A program made the translations under genes and the position numbers. DNA of 64,000 bases from Akkermansiaceae bacterium (lineage in GTDB: Bacteria; Verrucomicrobiota; Verrucomicrobiia; Verrucomicrobiales; Akkermansiaceae), in the NCBI GenBank assembly GCA_021200315.1, contig JAJQGU010000070.1, positions 1 through 64,000 of the forward strand, written 5' to 3'. Below, one piece after another: positions 17,303 through 27,808 of the stretch (its first letter is position 1; each line of letters opens with the position of its first letter). A model generated the notes under the pieces. The model ran no database searches, was not told where the DNA came from, and saw only the letters and a list, made by a program, of their open reading frames with translations.

Positions 17303-18171
17303 CCGGGCATCGCCGGGCGGCGGCCGCTCACTCTTTTTTCTTTGCCGCTCTTCAAGGGAAAGACGCCGAGCGAAGGGTGGAAACCGACGATTTCAATGCG
17401 CCCGTCTGTGTGTTCAATCACGGCGCTCATGGTTTCCACCCAGTCTCCGCAATTGAGGTAGCGGAATCTCCCATTGCCGATCATATGGTCGGCAGGGTGA
17501 TGGATGTGGCCGGCTATGATGCCGTCGAAGCCCCTGCGCGATGCGAGCGCCGTAAGCTGCTTCTCATACGCATCGAAGAACTGCACGGCCTTTTTCACCT
17601 TGCCCTTGACGGCTTGAGAGAGGGAGTAGTAATCAAGACCCCGCCAGCGGCGGTAGCGGTTATACAGGCGGTTGAGCCAGAGCAGCGCGTCGTAGCATGC
17701 GGAGCCCAGCTCGGCCACGCAGCGATGGTTGGTCGAAATGCTGTCGAATCCGTCTCCATGGATGCAGAGATAGCGGCGGCCATCTTTTCCCTCGAGCGCG
17801 TATTCCTGCTGGATGTGCAGGCAGCCAAGCGCAATCGGCATGATGTGCGCGGCAATGTCGTCGTGATTGCCGCGCAGATAATACACCTCGCAGACTTCCT
17901 TCTCTATTTTCTTGAGCAGGCTGCGCACAAAGCGCGTGTGAGCAGGCTGCCAGGCGGCTCCCCGCTTCAGAGCCCAAGCATCGATGATGTCTCCTACGAG
18001 AATCAGTTTCCGAAATTGATACATATTCAAAAACTGGTTGCATTCGAGAGCCTTGCTGTCCTTCGTCCCGAGATGCAGATCGGAGATCAGGATGCTTTCG
18101 ACCTCGATTTTTCTTGTCTCCGTCGACTTTGTTTCCCCCTGAATTGATGTTTCTTCCATGGACAAAGACAT
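17284..18171 (-). CDS. Metallophosphoesterase, UDP-2,3-diacylglucosamine hydrolase-like
   Basis: ISDLHLGTKD, LVGDIIDAW, LRGNHDD, GHIHHPA. Confidence 0.85.
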   Translation of the reverse strand: MSLSMEETSIQGETKSTETRKIEVESILISDLHLGTKDSKALECNQFLNMYQFRKLILVGDIIDAWALKRGAAWQPAHTRFVRSLLKKIEKEVCEVYYLRGNHDDIAAHIMPIALGCLHIQQEYALEGKDGRRYLCIHGDGFDSISTNHRCVAELGSACYDALLWLNRLYNRYRRWRGLDYYSLSQAVKGKVKKAVQFFDAYEKQLTALASRRGFDGIIAGHIHHPADHMIGNGRFRYLNCGDWVETMSAVIEHTDGRIEIVGFHPSLGVFPLKSGKEKRVSGRRPAMPGQNNSI

Positions 18172-18266
18172 GCTGGCCGAAGCGAAGAGAGGTCTCTAGC
18201 CGTTCCTTGTGACAATCCGGACACAAAATTCGGTGTCGGCTTCTATTCCGGAAGCGCACCGTCCGA

Positions 18267-19181
18267 ATGACTGGAAGGCGGCTTGCATTGCGCCGGACCG
18301 CCCTCTATGATGTCCTGCGCATGATTGCGGACTTGATCACCGTTTTTGAGGGAATCACCAATTGGCAGGCTTTCCTGGCCGACGCGGGGATGGTTATTCT
18401 CAGTCTCGTCTTGATCGAAGGACTGCTTTCCGTCGACAACGCCCTCGGCATTGCCGCCATGGCGTCTCACCTGCCGCGGCATCAGCAGAGGCAGGCGCTG
18501 CGCTGGGGGCTTGTGGGAGCCTATCTCTTCCGCGGCATCGCGCTCGCCATGGTCACATGGCTGATGTACAATATGTGGGTGAAGTGGCTCGGTTCGCTCT
18601 ATCTGCTGTATCTGGCCGGCGGGCATCTGAGAACGCACCCCGTGAAGGCGAAGGACAACGCTCCGCACAATGTGGCCAAGGTGTCGGGCAAAAGCTTCAT
18701 TGCCGCCATTCTCAGCATCGAGCTGATGGATCTCTCTCTCTCGATGGATAACGTGGTGGCGGCGGTCGGGCTCGTCAACGGCGCTGGAAACATTCCGGAG
18801 GAACTGCAGCTCTTGGTCGTTTGCCTCGGCGTCTTCATCGGCATCCTGGCTCTGCGCATTGTGGCCGGCTGGTGCATCGGCGTCATTGCAAGACACCCGA
18901 TTCTGAGCTACACGGCCTTTCTGCTCGTAGGGTTTGTAGGAATGGCGCTCGTGCTTGAACTGACTCTGGCCTCTTTTGGCCTCGAGTGGCACATGGGCAT
19001 CGCGCTCAAATTCTCGTGCATTGCGGCCATTGTTGCGCTCACTCTTCTTTATGAATCGCATAGCGGTCTGCGAAGCGCGTTGCGGCCCTTCGTGCGCGCA
19101 TTCCGGGGCGCGTGCTCGCTCTTTACGCGGATTGTGGAAGCTGTTATCATGCCGTGGAGGAATTTTGGAAAACCACATTAG
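18267..19181 (+). CDS. TerC-family integral membrane protein
   Basis: LVLIEGLLSVDNALGIAAMA, ...SIELMDLSLSMDNVVAAVGLV: paired acidic intramembrane motifs of the TerC family. Confidence 0.9.
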   Translation: MTGRRLALRRTALYDVLRMIADLITVFEGITNWQAFLADAGMVILSLVLIEGLLSVDNALGIAAMASHLPRHQQRQALRWGLVGAYLFRGIALAMVTWLMYNMWVKWLGSLYLLYLAGGHLRTHPVKAKDNAPHNVAKVSGKSFIAAILSIELMDLSLSMDNVVAAVGLVNGAGNIPEELQLLVVCLGVFIGILALRIVAGWCIGVIARHPILSYTAFLLVGFVGMALVLELTLASFGLEWHMGIALKFSCIAAIVALTLLYESHSGLRSALRPFVRAFRGACSLFTRIVEAVIMPWRNFGKPH

Positions 19182-19192
19182 CCTTTTTTACC

Positions 19193-20302
19193 ATGAGCGA
19201 GCATCATATCCCTACCCCCGAATTGATCCGCGCGGCGTTGACAACTGTCAAATATCCTGGATTCAGCCGCGATATTGTCTCATTCGGCCTCGTCAAAGAA
19301 ATTGATGTCTCTCCGGAAGGCGCTGTCACAGTCGCGCTGACCGTTGAGAGCCGCAATGCCGACATTCCCCGGTACATTTATGAAGGCGTGCTGGGCGTGC
19401 TGAAGGAGCTCCCCGGCGTTTCCGCCGTCGATGTCAACATCGAACACCGGGCGCCCTCCGTCCGCCGAGGCGTCAATGACAACCCGGCCAGCTGGAAATC
19501 CTCCGTGCCGGGCGTGAAGCATGTGATCGCCGTGGCCTCCGGCAAGGGCGGAGTGGGCAAATCCACCGTTTCGGCCAATCTCGCCGTGGCTCTTTCGCGC
19601 TTGGGTTACAGAGCGGGATTGCTCGACCTGGATATCTACGGCCCCTCCATGTCCCTCATGTTCGGGACGAAGGAACGCCCCGGGGCGACAGACAACGATG
19701 AATTTCTGCCCGTCGAGGCGCATGGCGTCAAACTTCTCTCGATGGGGCTGCTGATCGAAGAGGATTCCCCCGTGGCGGTGCGCGGTCCGCTCGCTACGCG
19801 CTACGTACAGCAATTTCTGCAAAATACGGAGTGGGGCGGCCTGGATTTCCTCATTCTGGATCTGCCCCCCGGTACGGGCGACATTCAGCTCACTATTGTG
19901 CAGACGGCCGCCCTCGCCGGCGCCGTGATCGTGACCACTCCCCAAGAAGTGGCTCTCATCGACGCACGGAAGGCGGTGGGGCTTTTTCGCCGGGTGGAAA
20001 CGCCCATTCTCGGCATCATTGAGAACATGAGCTTTTTTGTCTGCCCTTCGGATGGGAAGATCTATCACATTTTCGGCGAAGGCGGCGGCCGCCGCGAAGC
20101 GGAAAGGCTCGGCGTGCCCTTGCTGGGGCAGGTGCCTCTCGATATCGCTACGCGCGATTGCGGGGATAAGGGTCGCCCCGTAGCCCTCGAAGATCCGAAC
20201 CAGAGTCCTGCCGCGGCCGCTTTTCTCGGCATTGCCAATGCACTTGCCGATGCGGTGGAACGGAACGCGAGCACGGCTGCCGGGAATGAAGCGGGAGATT
20301 GA
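19193..20302 (+). CDS. Mrp/NBP35-type Fe-S carrier P-loop ATPase
   Basis: VASGKGGVGKSTVSANLAVALSRLGYRAGLLDLDIYGPSM; LPPGTGDIQLT. ATG at 19193 favoured over the listed 19112 start. Confidence 0.95.
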   Translation: MSEHHIPTPELIRAALTTVKYPGFSRDIVSFGLVKEIDVSPEGAVTVALTVESRNADIPRYIYEGVLGVLKELPGVSAVDVNIEHRAPSVRRGVNDNPASWKSSVPGVKHVIAVASGKGGVGKSTVSANLAVALSRLGYRAGLLDLDIYGPSMSLMFGTKERPGATDNDEFLPVEAHGVKLLSMGLLIEEDSPVAVRGPLATRYVQQFLQNTEWGGLDFLILDLPPGTGDIQLTIVQTAALAGAVIVTTPQEVALIDARKAVGLFRRVETPILGIIENMSFFVCPSDGKIYHIFGEGGGRREAERLGVPLLGQVPLDIATRDCGDKGRPVALEDPNQSPAAAAFLGIANALADAVERNASTAAGNEAGD

Positions 20303-21581
20303 AGTCATGGCGCCGGCGGGTTCCCGCGCCGCTCTTTCCGCCGCTCTCCGCGCCGGAGCCGATTCGGTCTATTTCGGAGTGGGGAAGTTCAACATGCGGG
20401 CGCGTGCCGCCGCCAATTTCGTGCGCGCCGATCTGCGCCGGGTGGTTCGCTGCTGCCATGCCTGCGGGGCGAGCGCCTACCTCACGCTCAATGTAGTGAT
20501 GTATGACGACGAACTGGAAGAAATGCGGGAACTCTGTCGAGAAGCCCTCCGTGCGGGCGTGGATGCTGTCATCGCTTCGGACATATCGGTGATCGAATAT
20601 GCGCATTCCATCGGGCTGCCGGTTCATGTCTCCGTACAGGCCAACGTGTGCAATTGCGCGGCGGTGCGTTTCTTCGCACAGTATGCGGATGTGATGGTGC
20701 TGGCCCGTGAGCTGAGGCTTCCCCAGATCCGCCGCATTGTCGAGACTGTGCGCCGCGAGGGGATTACAGGCCCGTCCGGCGGGCTGGTGCGCATGGAGGT
20801 CTTTGCTCATGGCGCATTGTGTGTCGCCATCTCAGGAAAATGTTTCATGAGCCTGGCCGCATATAATTCGTCGGCCAACCGGGGCGCCTGCTATCAGGTG
20901 TGCCGCCGTGCGTACAGGGTGAGCGATGCCGAGACGGGCTTCGAACTGGAGATCGACAATCAATATGTGATGTCTCCCCGGGATATTTGTACTATCCGTG
21001 TGGTCGATCAGCTGCTCGACGCCGGAATTTCAGTGCTGAAGATCGAGGGCAGGGGGAGATCGGAAGATTATGTTTCGACAGTGACGGCTGTTTACCGCGA
21101 GGCAGTGGACGCTTGGAGGCGGGGCATCTTTTCAGAGGAGGCCGCTCTCGAGTGGGAGAACCGCCTGCGCCGCGTCTACAACCGCGGTTTCTGGCAGGGT
21201 GGCTATTATCTGGGAGAGCCATGGGAGGCGTGGAGCGGCGGCTCTGATAGCCGGGCGTTTGAGCGGCGCCTGCACGCCGCCCGAGTCACCCGGTATTATG
21301 CGCGTCAGAATGTGGCCGAATTGTGCCTTGAAGCATCGGGCCTGGCCTGCGGACAGACGATCCTGATCTGCGGCCCCTCCACGGGGGCTCTTCGTACGGA
21401 GATCGCCGAGCTGAGGCAGGATGTGGATGGGCAGACGCTCTCCGTGTCTTCCGCGCCCAAGGGATCGACGGTCTGCGTGGCCGTGCCCCGGCGCGTGCGC
21501 CGCAATGACCGCGTGTATCTCGCGCAGCCCCGGAGGCTGGATCGGGAGAACCGTTCCGCGGACGGGGAGGAGGGCGCGTAA
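20286..21581 (+). CDS. U32-family peptidase
   Basis: EVMAPAGSRAALSAALRAGADSVYFG, HGALCVAISGKCFMS...NRGACYQVCRRAY. Confidence 0.93.
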   Translation: MKREIEVMAPAGSRAALSAALRAGADSVYFGVGKFNMRARAAANFVRADLRRVVRCCHACGASAYLTLNVVMYDDELEEMRELCREALRAGVDAVIASDISVIEYAHSIGLPVHVSVQANVCNCAAVRFFAQYADVMVLARELRLPQIRRIVETVRREGITGPSGGLVRMEVFAHGALCVAISGKCFMSLAAYNSSANRGACYQVCRRAYRVSDAETGFELEIDNQYVMSPRDICTIRVVDQLLDAGISVLKIEGRGRSEDYVSTVTAVYREAVDAWRRGIFSEEAALEWENRLRRVYNRGFWQGGYYLGEPWEAWSGGSDSRAFERRLHAARVTRYYARQNVAELCLEASGLACGQTILICGPSTGALRTEIAELRQDVDGQTLSVSSAPKGSTVCVAVPRRVRRNDRVYLAQPRRLDRENRSADGEEGA

Positions 21582-21584
21582 AGT

Positions 21585-23531
21585 CTATTTGTACGCGTCG
21601 TGCACGGCGTCCACCTCGGGAAAACTTTCTCCCGTGCGGAGGGCTCTGCGCGTGGCCTCCCGCAGGGTGGGATCGATCCAGTAGAGGTGCGCCTCCTGTA
21701 CATCGTAGGGATATGGAGTGCTGAAAGGCGTGTCCGGCGTGTCGGGGAAGCGCACATAGCGCCAGTTGGCGATGCGCACGCAGTTTTCCTTCCAGCCGGG
21801 AACGAATGCCGCCATGTCATGGATGCGCTGCTGCACGGTCCATGTGGCTTGCTGCAGGTTTTCGGGAGTCGAGGCCCGGTATTCGGCTTCAAGCGCGGCG
21901 TCCATGGCGGCGTCGGCTGTGGCCGTGATGTTTTCGCTCTCGGTACGGGCAAATGCCGAATGGAAGCTTTCATAGTGATCGGGCAGAGGGTAGGGCAGTA
22001 CGGATGCCCAGTAAGCCGCTTGGTGCCGTTTGTTCCTGACTTTGGACACGCTCACCGAAACGTCGAGGCAATCCTGCACAATTTCAAGTCCGCAGGGACG
22101 GGCGTATTGCTTCAGCCAGGCGATCATGCGGGCCGTTTGCGGAGAGGTGTCCGAATAAATGAGAGCCACGCTCAGGCGCGTGCCGTCGGGCTTGCGCAGA
22201 ATGCCGTCCTCTCCGGTTTCCGTATAACCGGCTCGGTGGAAATATGCTCTGGCCTTGTCCGGCTCATACCGCCGCTCTTCGAGTCCCGGCAGGGACCACG
22301 GCCCGTAGCCTTCGGAATAGCCGCGCTTGCGCTCGCCCGTGCCGCGTGAAATGGCCGCGACCGCTCCGCTCATGTCCAATGCATGCTGGATGCCGAGCCG
22401 CACGTTCAGGTCGTCGGTGGGTTGCATGCCGGTGTTGAGGTAGATGCCGTATGGCGGCATGGGGTAGCGTGCGTAGAATGTGTGTTTTTCGATGAGCCCG
22501 CGCCGAACCTCCGGCGTCTCGAGTTTGTCCTGCCATGGAGCCGTCTTGCGCACGAGCATGATGTCGAGCTCGTTTTTCAGGAAAAGCTCCCAAGCCTGCG
22601 CCTCGTCCGGCAGAAAATGGTGTTCGATGGCGTCCACATTGGCCGTGTGGCGATAGAAAGGTTTGTCCCCGGCCCACCAATTCTTTACGCGCAGAAGGGT
22701 GATCCTGCGTCCGCGCTGCACGAGCTCGGGCTTCACCTCGTAGGCTCCTGTGGTGGGCGCCGCCCGCCATTGATAGCGCGTCGGGAAGTCCGAGCCGTAT
22801 TCGGAGTAGAAGCCGGGTTCTTCGGCCGGCAGTTGCAGCGCGGCCAGGTACGGGGCCAAAGGCTTGGAGGAAGGCAGAGTGAGAGACAGGGCACGTTCGC
22901 CGTAGATGGTGAGCTTGCCCGCTCTGCGCCGAAGGGAAAGGACGGCCAGCGGATCCTGCGCGTGAGGGTGGCAGTGCACGTACCACGCGAAGGCGAAATC
23001 GCCCGCGCGCACGGGACGTCCGTTCGAGTAGCGCGCCGTTGGGTCGAGCCGGAAGTATACTGTGCGCCCGTCCGGAGCCACGGCCCAGCTTTCGGCAAGG
23101 CCGGGCATGGGTTTCATAGCGGCGGAATGCAGCTCCACGAGTTTGATTTGCACAGTGTCGTACATGTAGTAGCGGAAGAACTGCCGGCTGTTGGGCCCGA
23201 AAGTCCGGAAGGTGGAAGGGGAGGGGCCGTTGTTCCACAACCGCAGTATGCCGCCCTTCAGGGCGTGCGGGTCGCCTCTGTCGGGCAGGTCGGCTCCATT
23301 TTCCCAGGCGAGTCCCTCGGGCAGTTCCGCCTCGCTTTTCCATTCGACGGCGGGGCCCTCCCACTCGGCGAGGTATCTCTTCATCGCTTCCGGATAAGGC
23401 GCCGGCCCAAGCGCCGGTTCGGCGCCCCGCGATTCCGGCGGCTGCCACGCCCGCACGGCCCATTGGGCCGACAGACCCAGCGCCATCGCGCCGATGAGCG
23501 CACACGCCCCCGCTTTCACCCATTTGTTCAT
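21585..23531 (-). CDS. ABC transporter substrate-binding protein, family 5 (peptide/oligopeptide type)
   Basis: Membrane-anchored N-terminus MNKWVKAGACALIGAMALGLSAQW; FRTFGPNSRQFFRYYMYDTVQIKLVEL...PMPGLAESWAVAPDGRTVYFRLDPTARYSNGRPV. Confidence 0.85.
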   Translation of the reverse strand: MNKWVKAGACALIGAMALGLSAQWAVRAWQPPESRGAEPALGPAPYPEAMKRYLAEWEGPAVEWKSEAELPEGLAWENGADLPDRGDPHALKGGILRLWNNGPSPSTFRTFGPNSRQFFRYYMYDTVQIKLVELHSAAMKPMPGLAESWAVAPDGRTVYFRLDPTARYSNGRPVRAGDFAFAWYVHCHPHAQDPLAVLSLRRRAGKLTIYGERALSLTLPSSKPLAPYLAALQLPAEEPGFYSEYGSDFPTRYQWRAAPTTGAYEVKPELVQRGRRITLLRVKNWWAGDKPFYRHTANVDAIEHHFLPDEAQAWELFLKNELDIMLVRKTAPWQDKLETPEVRRGLIEKHTFYARYPMPPYGIYLNTGMQPTDDLNVRLGIQHALDMSGAVAAISRGTGERKRGYSEGYGPWSLPGLEERRYEPDKARAYFHRAGYTETGEDGILRKPDGTRLSVALIYSDTSPQTARMIAWLKQYARPCGLEIVQDCLDVSVSVSKVRNKRHQAAYWASVLPYPLPDHYESFHSAFARTESENITATADAAMDAALEAEYRASTPENLQQATWTVQQRIHDMAAFVPGWKENCVRIANWRYVRFPDTPDTPFSTPYPYDVQEAHLYWIDPTLREATRRALRTGESFPEVDAVHDAYK

Positions 23532-23941
23532 GTTCTGTTCGGGTGCGGCTGTCCCGTCCCAGCGGCGGCCGATTCCGATTCTGCTTCCTCCGCTTCGGCT
23601 TGGGCGGGGCTGTGTGTAAAAGCGGCGCCGGATGGCGCTGGGGCGTTCTGTTCCATGGCTGGTGATCGGGGCAGGTCGATGTTCCGCCGGATCCGGTGAT
23701 TCGGAAGGCAGCCGGGGCGCATATCCATCGCTCCCCCGAGAGAGTGCGTGCAGGTACATTTTATGGCCCTCCCCGACGAAACACAAGCGAAAAGGGACGC
23801 CGCTGCGCCGGAGGCATTCCGGATGTCCTTTCGGAATTTCAGAGACGGGCGGTTGAAGGATGAGAGGAGGGTGCCCCGGCGGCCGGATTTGGGGGAAAAC
23901 TCTTGCCATGCCTCGGCAGGAAGGGTATAGTGGTGCGCGAT

Positions 23942-26611
23942 ATGACCGAATTGCCTAAGGCCTACGATCCGCAGTACGTGGAGGAGAAATGGCAGTCCCG
24001 CTGGGAGAAAGAGCGGTGTTTTCATGCCGATCCCTCATCGGCCAAGCCCGCTTACTCGATTGTCATTCCGCCTCCGAATGTCACCGGAGTGTTGCACTTG
24101 GGGCACGTGCTCAACAATACGATTCAGGATATTCTGGTGCGGCGTGCGCGATTGGATGGCCGGGAGGCGCTTTGGCTGCCCGGTACAGATCATGCCGGCA
24201 TTGCCACACAGGTGCGCGTGGAAAAGGAGTTGAAAAAAACCAGCGGGCAGACTCGGCACGATCTCGGGCGCGAACGCTTTCTGGGAAAAGTATGGGAGTG
24301 GCGGGAGAAGCACGGCGGCATGATCATCAGACAGCTCAGAAGACTGGGTTGCTCCTGCGACTGGGAACGTGAACGGTTCACGATGGATGAGGACTTCTCG
24401 CGCCGCGTGGCCCGCGCCTTCACGGAGCTTTTCAAGCAGGGGCTGATTTACCGCGGCCTGCGCATGGTCAATTGGTGTCCCGTTTCCCTGACGGCGCTTT
24501 CGGATGAGGAGGTGATCATGAAGCCGCAGAAGAGCAAGCTTTACACAGTGCGGTATCGCTTGGAGGACGGCTCCGGCGAGCTGCTCGTGTCCACCACCCG
24601 GCCCGAGACCATTATGGCTGATGTGGCGGTGGCGGTGAATCCGAAGGACTCACGCTTCGCCCGCCTCGTGGGGCGGCGCGTCATGCGTCCTCTCTGCTCC
24701 GCGCCCATCCCGATCATTGCGGACGAACATGTGGAGATCGATTTCGGCACGGGTGCGCTCAAGATCACTCCGGCTCATGACCGCACGGATTTCGAAGTCG
24801 GCAGGAAGTTCAATCTGGAGATTATTGATGTCCTCACACCCGACGGTCACATTGACTGTCCGGGGTGTCCCGAACTGCACGGCTTGGATCGTTTCGCCGC
24901 GCGCGTCAAATCCGCTGAGCTGCTCGAGGCGGCTGGTCTGCTGGCGAACGTGGAGGATTACGAGAACAACGTTGGTTTCTCCGAGCGCGCTGATGTGCCC
25001 ATAGAACCTCGTCTCTCGATGCAGTGGTTTCTGAAATACCCCTGTGTGCAGGAAGCCGCAGCCGCCGTGGCCAGCGGCGACATTGTCTTCCGGCCCGCCC
25101 ATTGGGCAAGAACTTATGCCCATTGGCTCGAGAATATTCAGGATTGGTGCATTTCCCGCCAGCTCTGGTGGGGGCACCGTATCCCTGTGTGGTACCGCAG
25201 AGACAAGGCGGAAACCCTGAAGAGCGCGCCGTCCCTTGACGTTTCCAATGCCGAGGCTGGTGATATTTATGTGGGGGAGGCGCCTCCGGCCGATCCGGAA
25301 AATTGGGTGCAGGACGGTGATGTGCTCGACACGTGGTTCTCTTCGTGGCTGTGGCCGTTCGGAACTATGAGCGAAGACGTGAAGGCCAAATTCTACCCCA
25401 CCGACGATCTGGTGACCGGCCCCGACATCATTTTCTTCTGGGTGGCCCGCATGATTATGGCCGGCTTCCGCTTCGAAGGGCGGCGGCCCTTCAGCAATGT
25501 CTTCTTTACCTCTATCATTCGCGACAAACTGGGCCGCAAAATGAGCAAGTCTCTCGGCAATTCTCCCGATCCGCTCGATATGATCGCGCGGTACGGAGCC
25601 GACGGGCTCCGCTTCGGTCTCATGCGCATCGCTCCTACAGGCACCGATGTGCGTTTTGATGAGGCCCAGATTGAGGAAGGGCGCAACTTTGCCAACAAGC
25701 TTTACAATGCAGCGAGATTCCGCCTGATGCAGGATCCCCCTGCCGAAGACGCGGAAGCGGAGTTCAAGCCCGTGCATATCGATATCCTCTCCAAGCTGCG
25801 CGATTTGCACGCCGAGGTGCGCAGCTCCCTTGCCTCTTACGAATTCAACGCCTGTACCCAGACGCTTTATCAGTTCTTCTGGACGGAGTACTGCTCCCAG
25901 TTTCTGGAGTCCATCAAAGGGGATCTGCGCGGCACAGCCGACCCCGCCGTGCGAAATGCCGCGCTGGCGGCCATGGACACGGTGCTGCGCCATTATCTGG
26001 CTTTGCTGCATCCCTTCATGCCGCACATCTCCGAGGAACTGTGGGAATCCCTTGGCTTTGCGCAGAATGGTGCGCCGCTCTCCGTCTCTCTCCTTCCTCC
26101 GGCGGATTCCATACCGTCTCTGGAGAATGCGGACAGAGAGAAAAGAGCGAGAAAGTTGGCGGCTGAGCTCTATGAGGCGGCCAATCGGGCTCGGAATCTC
26201 AAGGCTGAATATAACTTGGCCGCCAACCGGAAAGTTGTCTTTATACTCAAGACGTCTCGCGCGGTCGATGAAGACACGGCGGGTCGTCTCGCTCTGCTTG
26301 CCGGTGCCGCAAGGGTCGAAGTGAAGGCGTCTTGCGAGGTGCCTCGGGGTACTCCCGCCGCGCTCACTCCTTTGGGCGAGCTCGTTCTGCCCCTCTCCGG
26401 CCTTGTCGACATCGAGGCGGAGCGCGCCCGAATCAAGGGAGAATTGAAGAAAATCGACCCTGAAATAGCCCGTTGCCGAGCCAAGCTTGGCAATGCGGGC
26501 TTTGTGGAACGCGCCCCGGCCGACGTGGTGGAAGAGGAGCGCCGCCGGCTTGCCGCTTGGCAGGAAAAACGCGAACGTCTCTCTCTCATGCTGGCTGCTC
26601 TCCAAAATTAA
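23942..26611 (+). CDS. valS: Valyl-tRNA synthetase
   Basis: PPPNVTGVLHLGHVLNNTIQDILVR, KMSKSLGNSPDP, ENIQDWCISRQLWWGHRIPVWY. Confidence 0.97.
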   Translation: MTELPKAYDPQYVEEKWQSRWEKERCFHADPSSAKPAYSIVIPPPNVTGVLHLGHVLNNTIQDILVRRARLDGREALWLPGTDHAGIATQVRVEKELKKTSGQTRHDLGRERFLGKVWEWREKHGGMIIRQLRRLGCSCDWERERFTMDEDFSRRVARAFTELFKQGLIYRGLRMVNWCPVSLTALSDEEVIMKPQKSKLYTVRYRLEDGSGELLVSTTRPETIMADVAVAVNPKDSRFARLVGRRVMRPLCSAPIPIIADEHVEIDFGTGALKITPAHDRTDFEVGRKFNLEIIDVLTPDGHIDCPGCPELHGLDRFAARVKSAELLEAAGLLANVEDYENNVGFSERADVPIEPRLSMQWFLKYPCVQEAAAAVASGDIVFRPAHWARTYAHWLENIQDWCISRQLWWGHRIPVWYRRDKAETLKSAPSLDVSNAEAGDIYVGEAPPADPENWVQDGDVLDTWFSSWLWPFGTMSEDVKAKFYPTDDLVTGPDIIFFWVARMIMAGFRFEGRRPFSNVFFTSIIRDKLGRKMSKSLGNSPDPLDMIARYGADGLRFGLMRIAPTGTDVRFDEAQIEEGRNFANKLYNAARFRLMQDPPAEDAEAEFKPVHIDILSKLRDLHAEVRSSLASYEFNACTQTLYQFFWTEYCSQFLESIKGDLRGTADPAVRNAALAAMDTVLRHYLALLHPFMPHISEELWESLGFAQNGAPLSVSLLPPADSIPSLENADREKRARKLAAELYEAANRARNLKAEYNLAANRKVVFILKTSRAVDEDTAGRLALLAGAARVEVKASCEVPRGTPAALTPLGELVLPLSGLVDIEAERARIKGELKKIDPEIARCRAKLGNAGFVERAPADVVEEERRRLAAWQEKRERLSLMLAALQN

Positions 26612-26631
26612 CCGATTGCCTCTTTACCGCC

Positions 26632-27387
26632 ATGCCGGCTACGAAATGGGATTCATTGAATCAACGCCAGAGGGAAGCTCTTCTGCTCATTGGCATTTCC
26701 TCTCCCGAGCAGTTCCAACGGGCGGGAGGGGATAGGATAAGCAGGGAACTCTCGTCCGCTTTTGCTCTCTTCCCCGAGGCGAAGGCTTCTCTTTCGTCTC
26801 AAGAAGTCACTGAACTTCTCCGGGCTGACCCGGTGTATGACTTCGGTGTGGAGAAATCGGCGGAGCGGCTGCCCGATAGTTCGGAGCCAGACTCTGCCGA
26901 GGGCGCTTTCCGCAGCGGTTCTCCGCATCTGCTCCCTGTTTTGAAACGGCGCTATTCGTCGAACGAAAGAGGCAGAGCGGAAGATTCCCGCTTCTTCCGC
27001 CGGCGTCACGGCTTGCCTCGTTGCGCTTTCCCGGGGCTGACTCTGCTGGGTGCCTTCTCCGTGGTGCTACTTTTCGTGAGCGTCGTTGTTTTCCTCTGGT
27101 TCTCGGTGCAATTGATCATTTTTTCACCAGTTCGGCCGGACGTGTCGGATTGTTTTCCTGCGCTTGTCTCCCTTGCCGGAGTGCTGCCTTGGCTTGTGTT
27201 CTCTTTCCGGTGCAAGTGCGGCGTGTGCAGGATGAGGATCTTTTCGTTGAAGCGCTATCCTCGCAATAAGAAAAGGCATCATTTGCCGCTGCTGGGGTAT
27301 TATCTTCCCACCGCGCTGCACATCATCCTGTTCCATAATTTCCGCTGTCCCGCCTGCGGTACCACTCAGAGACTGTGGCGCAGATGA
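26632..27387 (+). CDS. Hypothetical membrane protein with C-terminal CxxC pairs
   Basis: ATG at 26632 (MPATKWDSLNQRQREALL); two TM stretches; CKCGVCRM...CPACGTTQRL. Confidence 0.6.
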   Translation: MPATKWDSLNQRQREALLLIGISSPEQFQRAGGDRISRELSSAFALFPEAKASLSSQEVTELLRADPVYDFGVEKSAERLPDSSEPDSAEGAFRSGSPHLLPVLKRRYSSNERGRAEDSRFFRRRHGLPRCAFPGLTLLGAFSVVLLFVSVVVFLWFSVQLIIFSPVRPDVSDCFPALVSLAGVLPWLVFSFRCKCGVCRMRIFSLKRYPRNKKRHHLPLLGYYLPTALHIILFHNFRCPACGTTQRLWRR

Positions 27388-27785
27388 ATTTTTTGCCGCT
27401 TGCATTGCCGGCCGCTCTGGCGTGCCCGTTCATTTCCCCAGCCTTTGCCGAAGAGGCGGAGACATCTCCCCATTATGCGATCGCGGAAGAGATCGTGGAG
27501 GTACTCTCCCGGACGGAACTTCTCTTGAACGCCTGCCGTGACGAAGCGTCCGTGGAGTCTGCTGTCCCTCGTCTCCGCGAGCTTGCCCGGCAGATGGGCG
27601 ACGTGGTGGAAAGGCAGAATCGCCTGCCGGAGCCGACGGTAGAAGATACACGGCAGGTCAACGCACTCGCCGACGAGTTTCACGCACTTTCCCGCTCTAT
27701 ACAGGATCACGTCAGACGACTTTCGCGGGAAGGACTGTATTCAGACGCCCTGGCGGAGGTCTTGCGTATCCGTGTCGCTGAATAA
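27384..27785 (+). CDS. Hypothetical secreted protein
   Basis: Signal peptide MNFLPLALPAALACPFISPAFA; helical remainder. Confidence 0.55.
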   Translation: MNFLPLALPAALACPFISPAFAEEAETSPHYAIAEEIVEVLSRTELLLNACRDEASVESAVPRLRELARQMGDVVERQNRLPEPTVEDTRQVNALADEFHALSRSIQDHVRRLSREGLYSDALAEVLRIRVAE

Positions 27786-27808
27786 TCGCCCTGATCGCAC
27801 GGAATTCT

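Noticed and set aside
18243-20308. Long minus-strand ORFs opposite terC and the Mrp ATPase
   Set aside because: Low-complexity antisense translations without recognisable motifs; sense genes are unambiguous.
22383-23699. 438-codon plus-strand ORF opposite the solute-binding protein
   Set aside because: Antisense shadow; the minus-strand reading has coherent SBP family 5 sequence.
24650-26605. 651-codon minus-strand ORF opposite valS
   Set aside because: Shadow ORF of GC-rich, strongly biased valS; the plus strand has clear aminoacyl-tRNA synthetase motifs.
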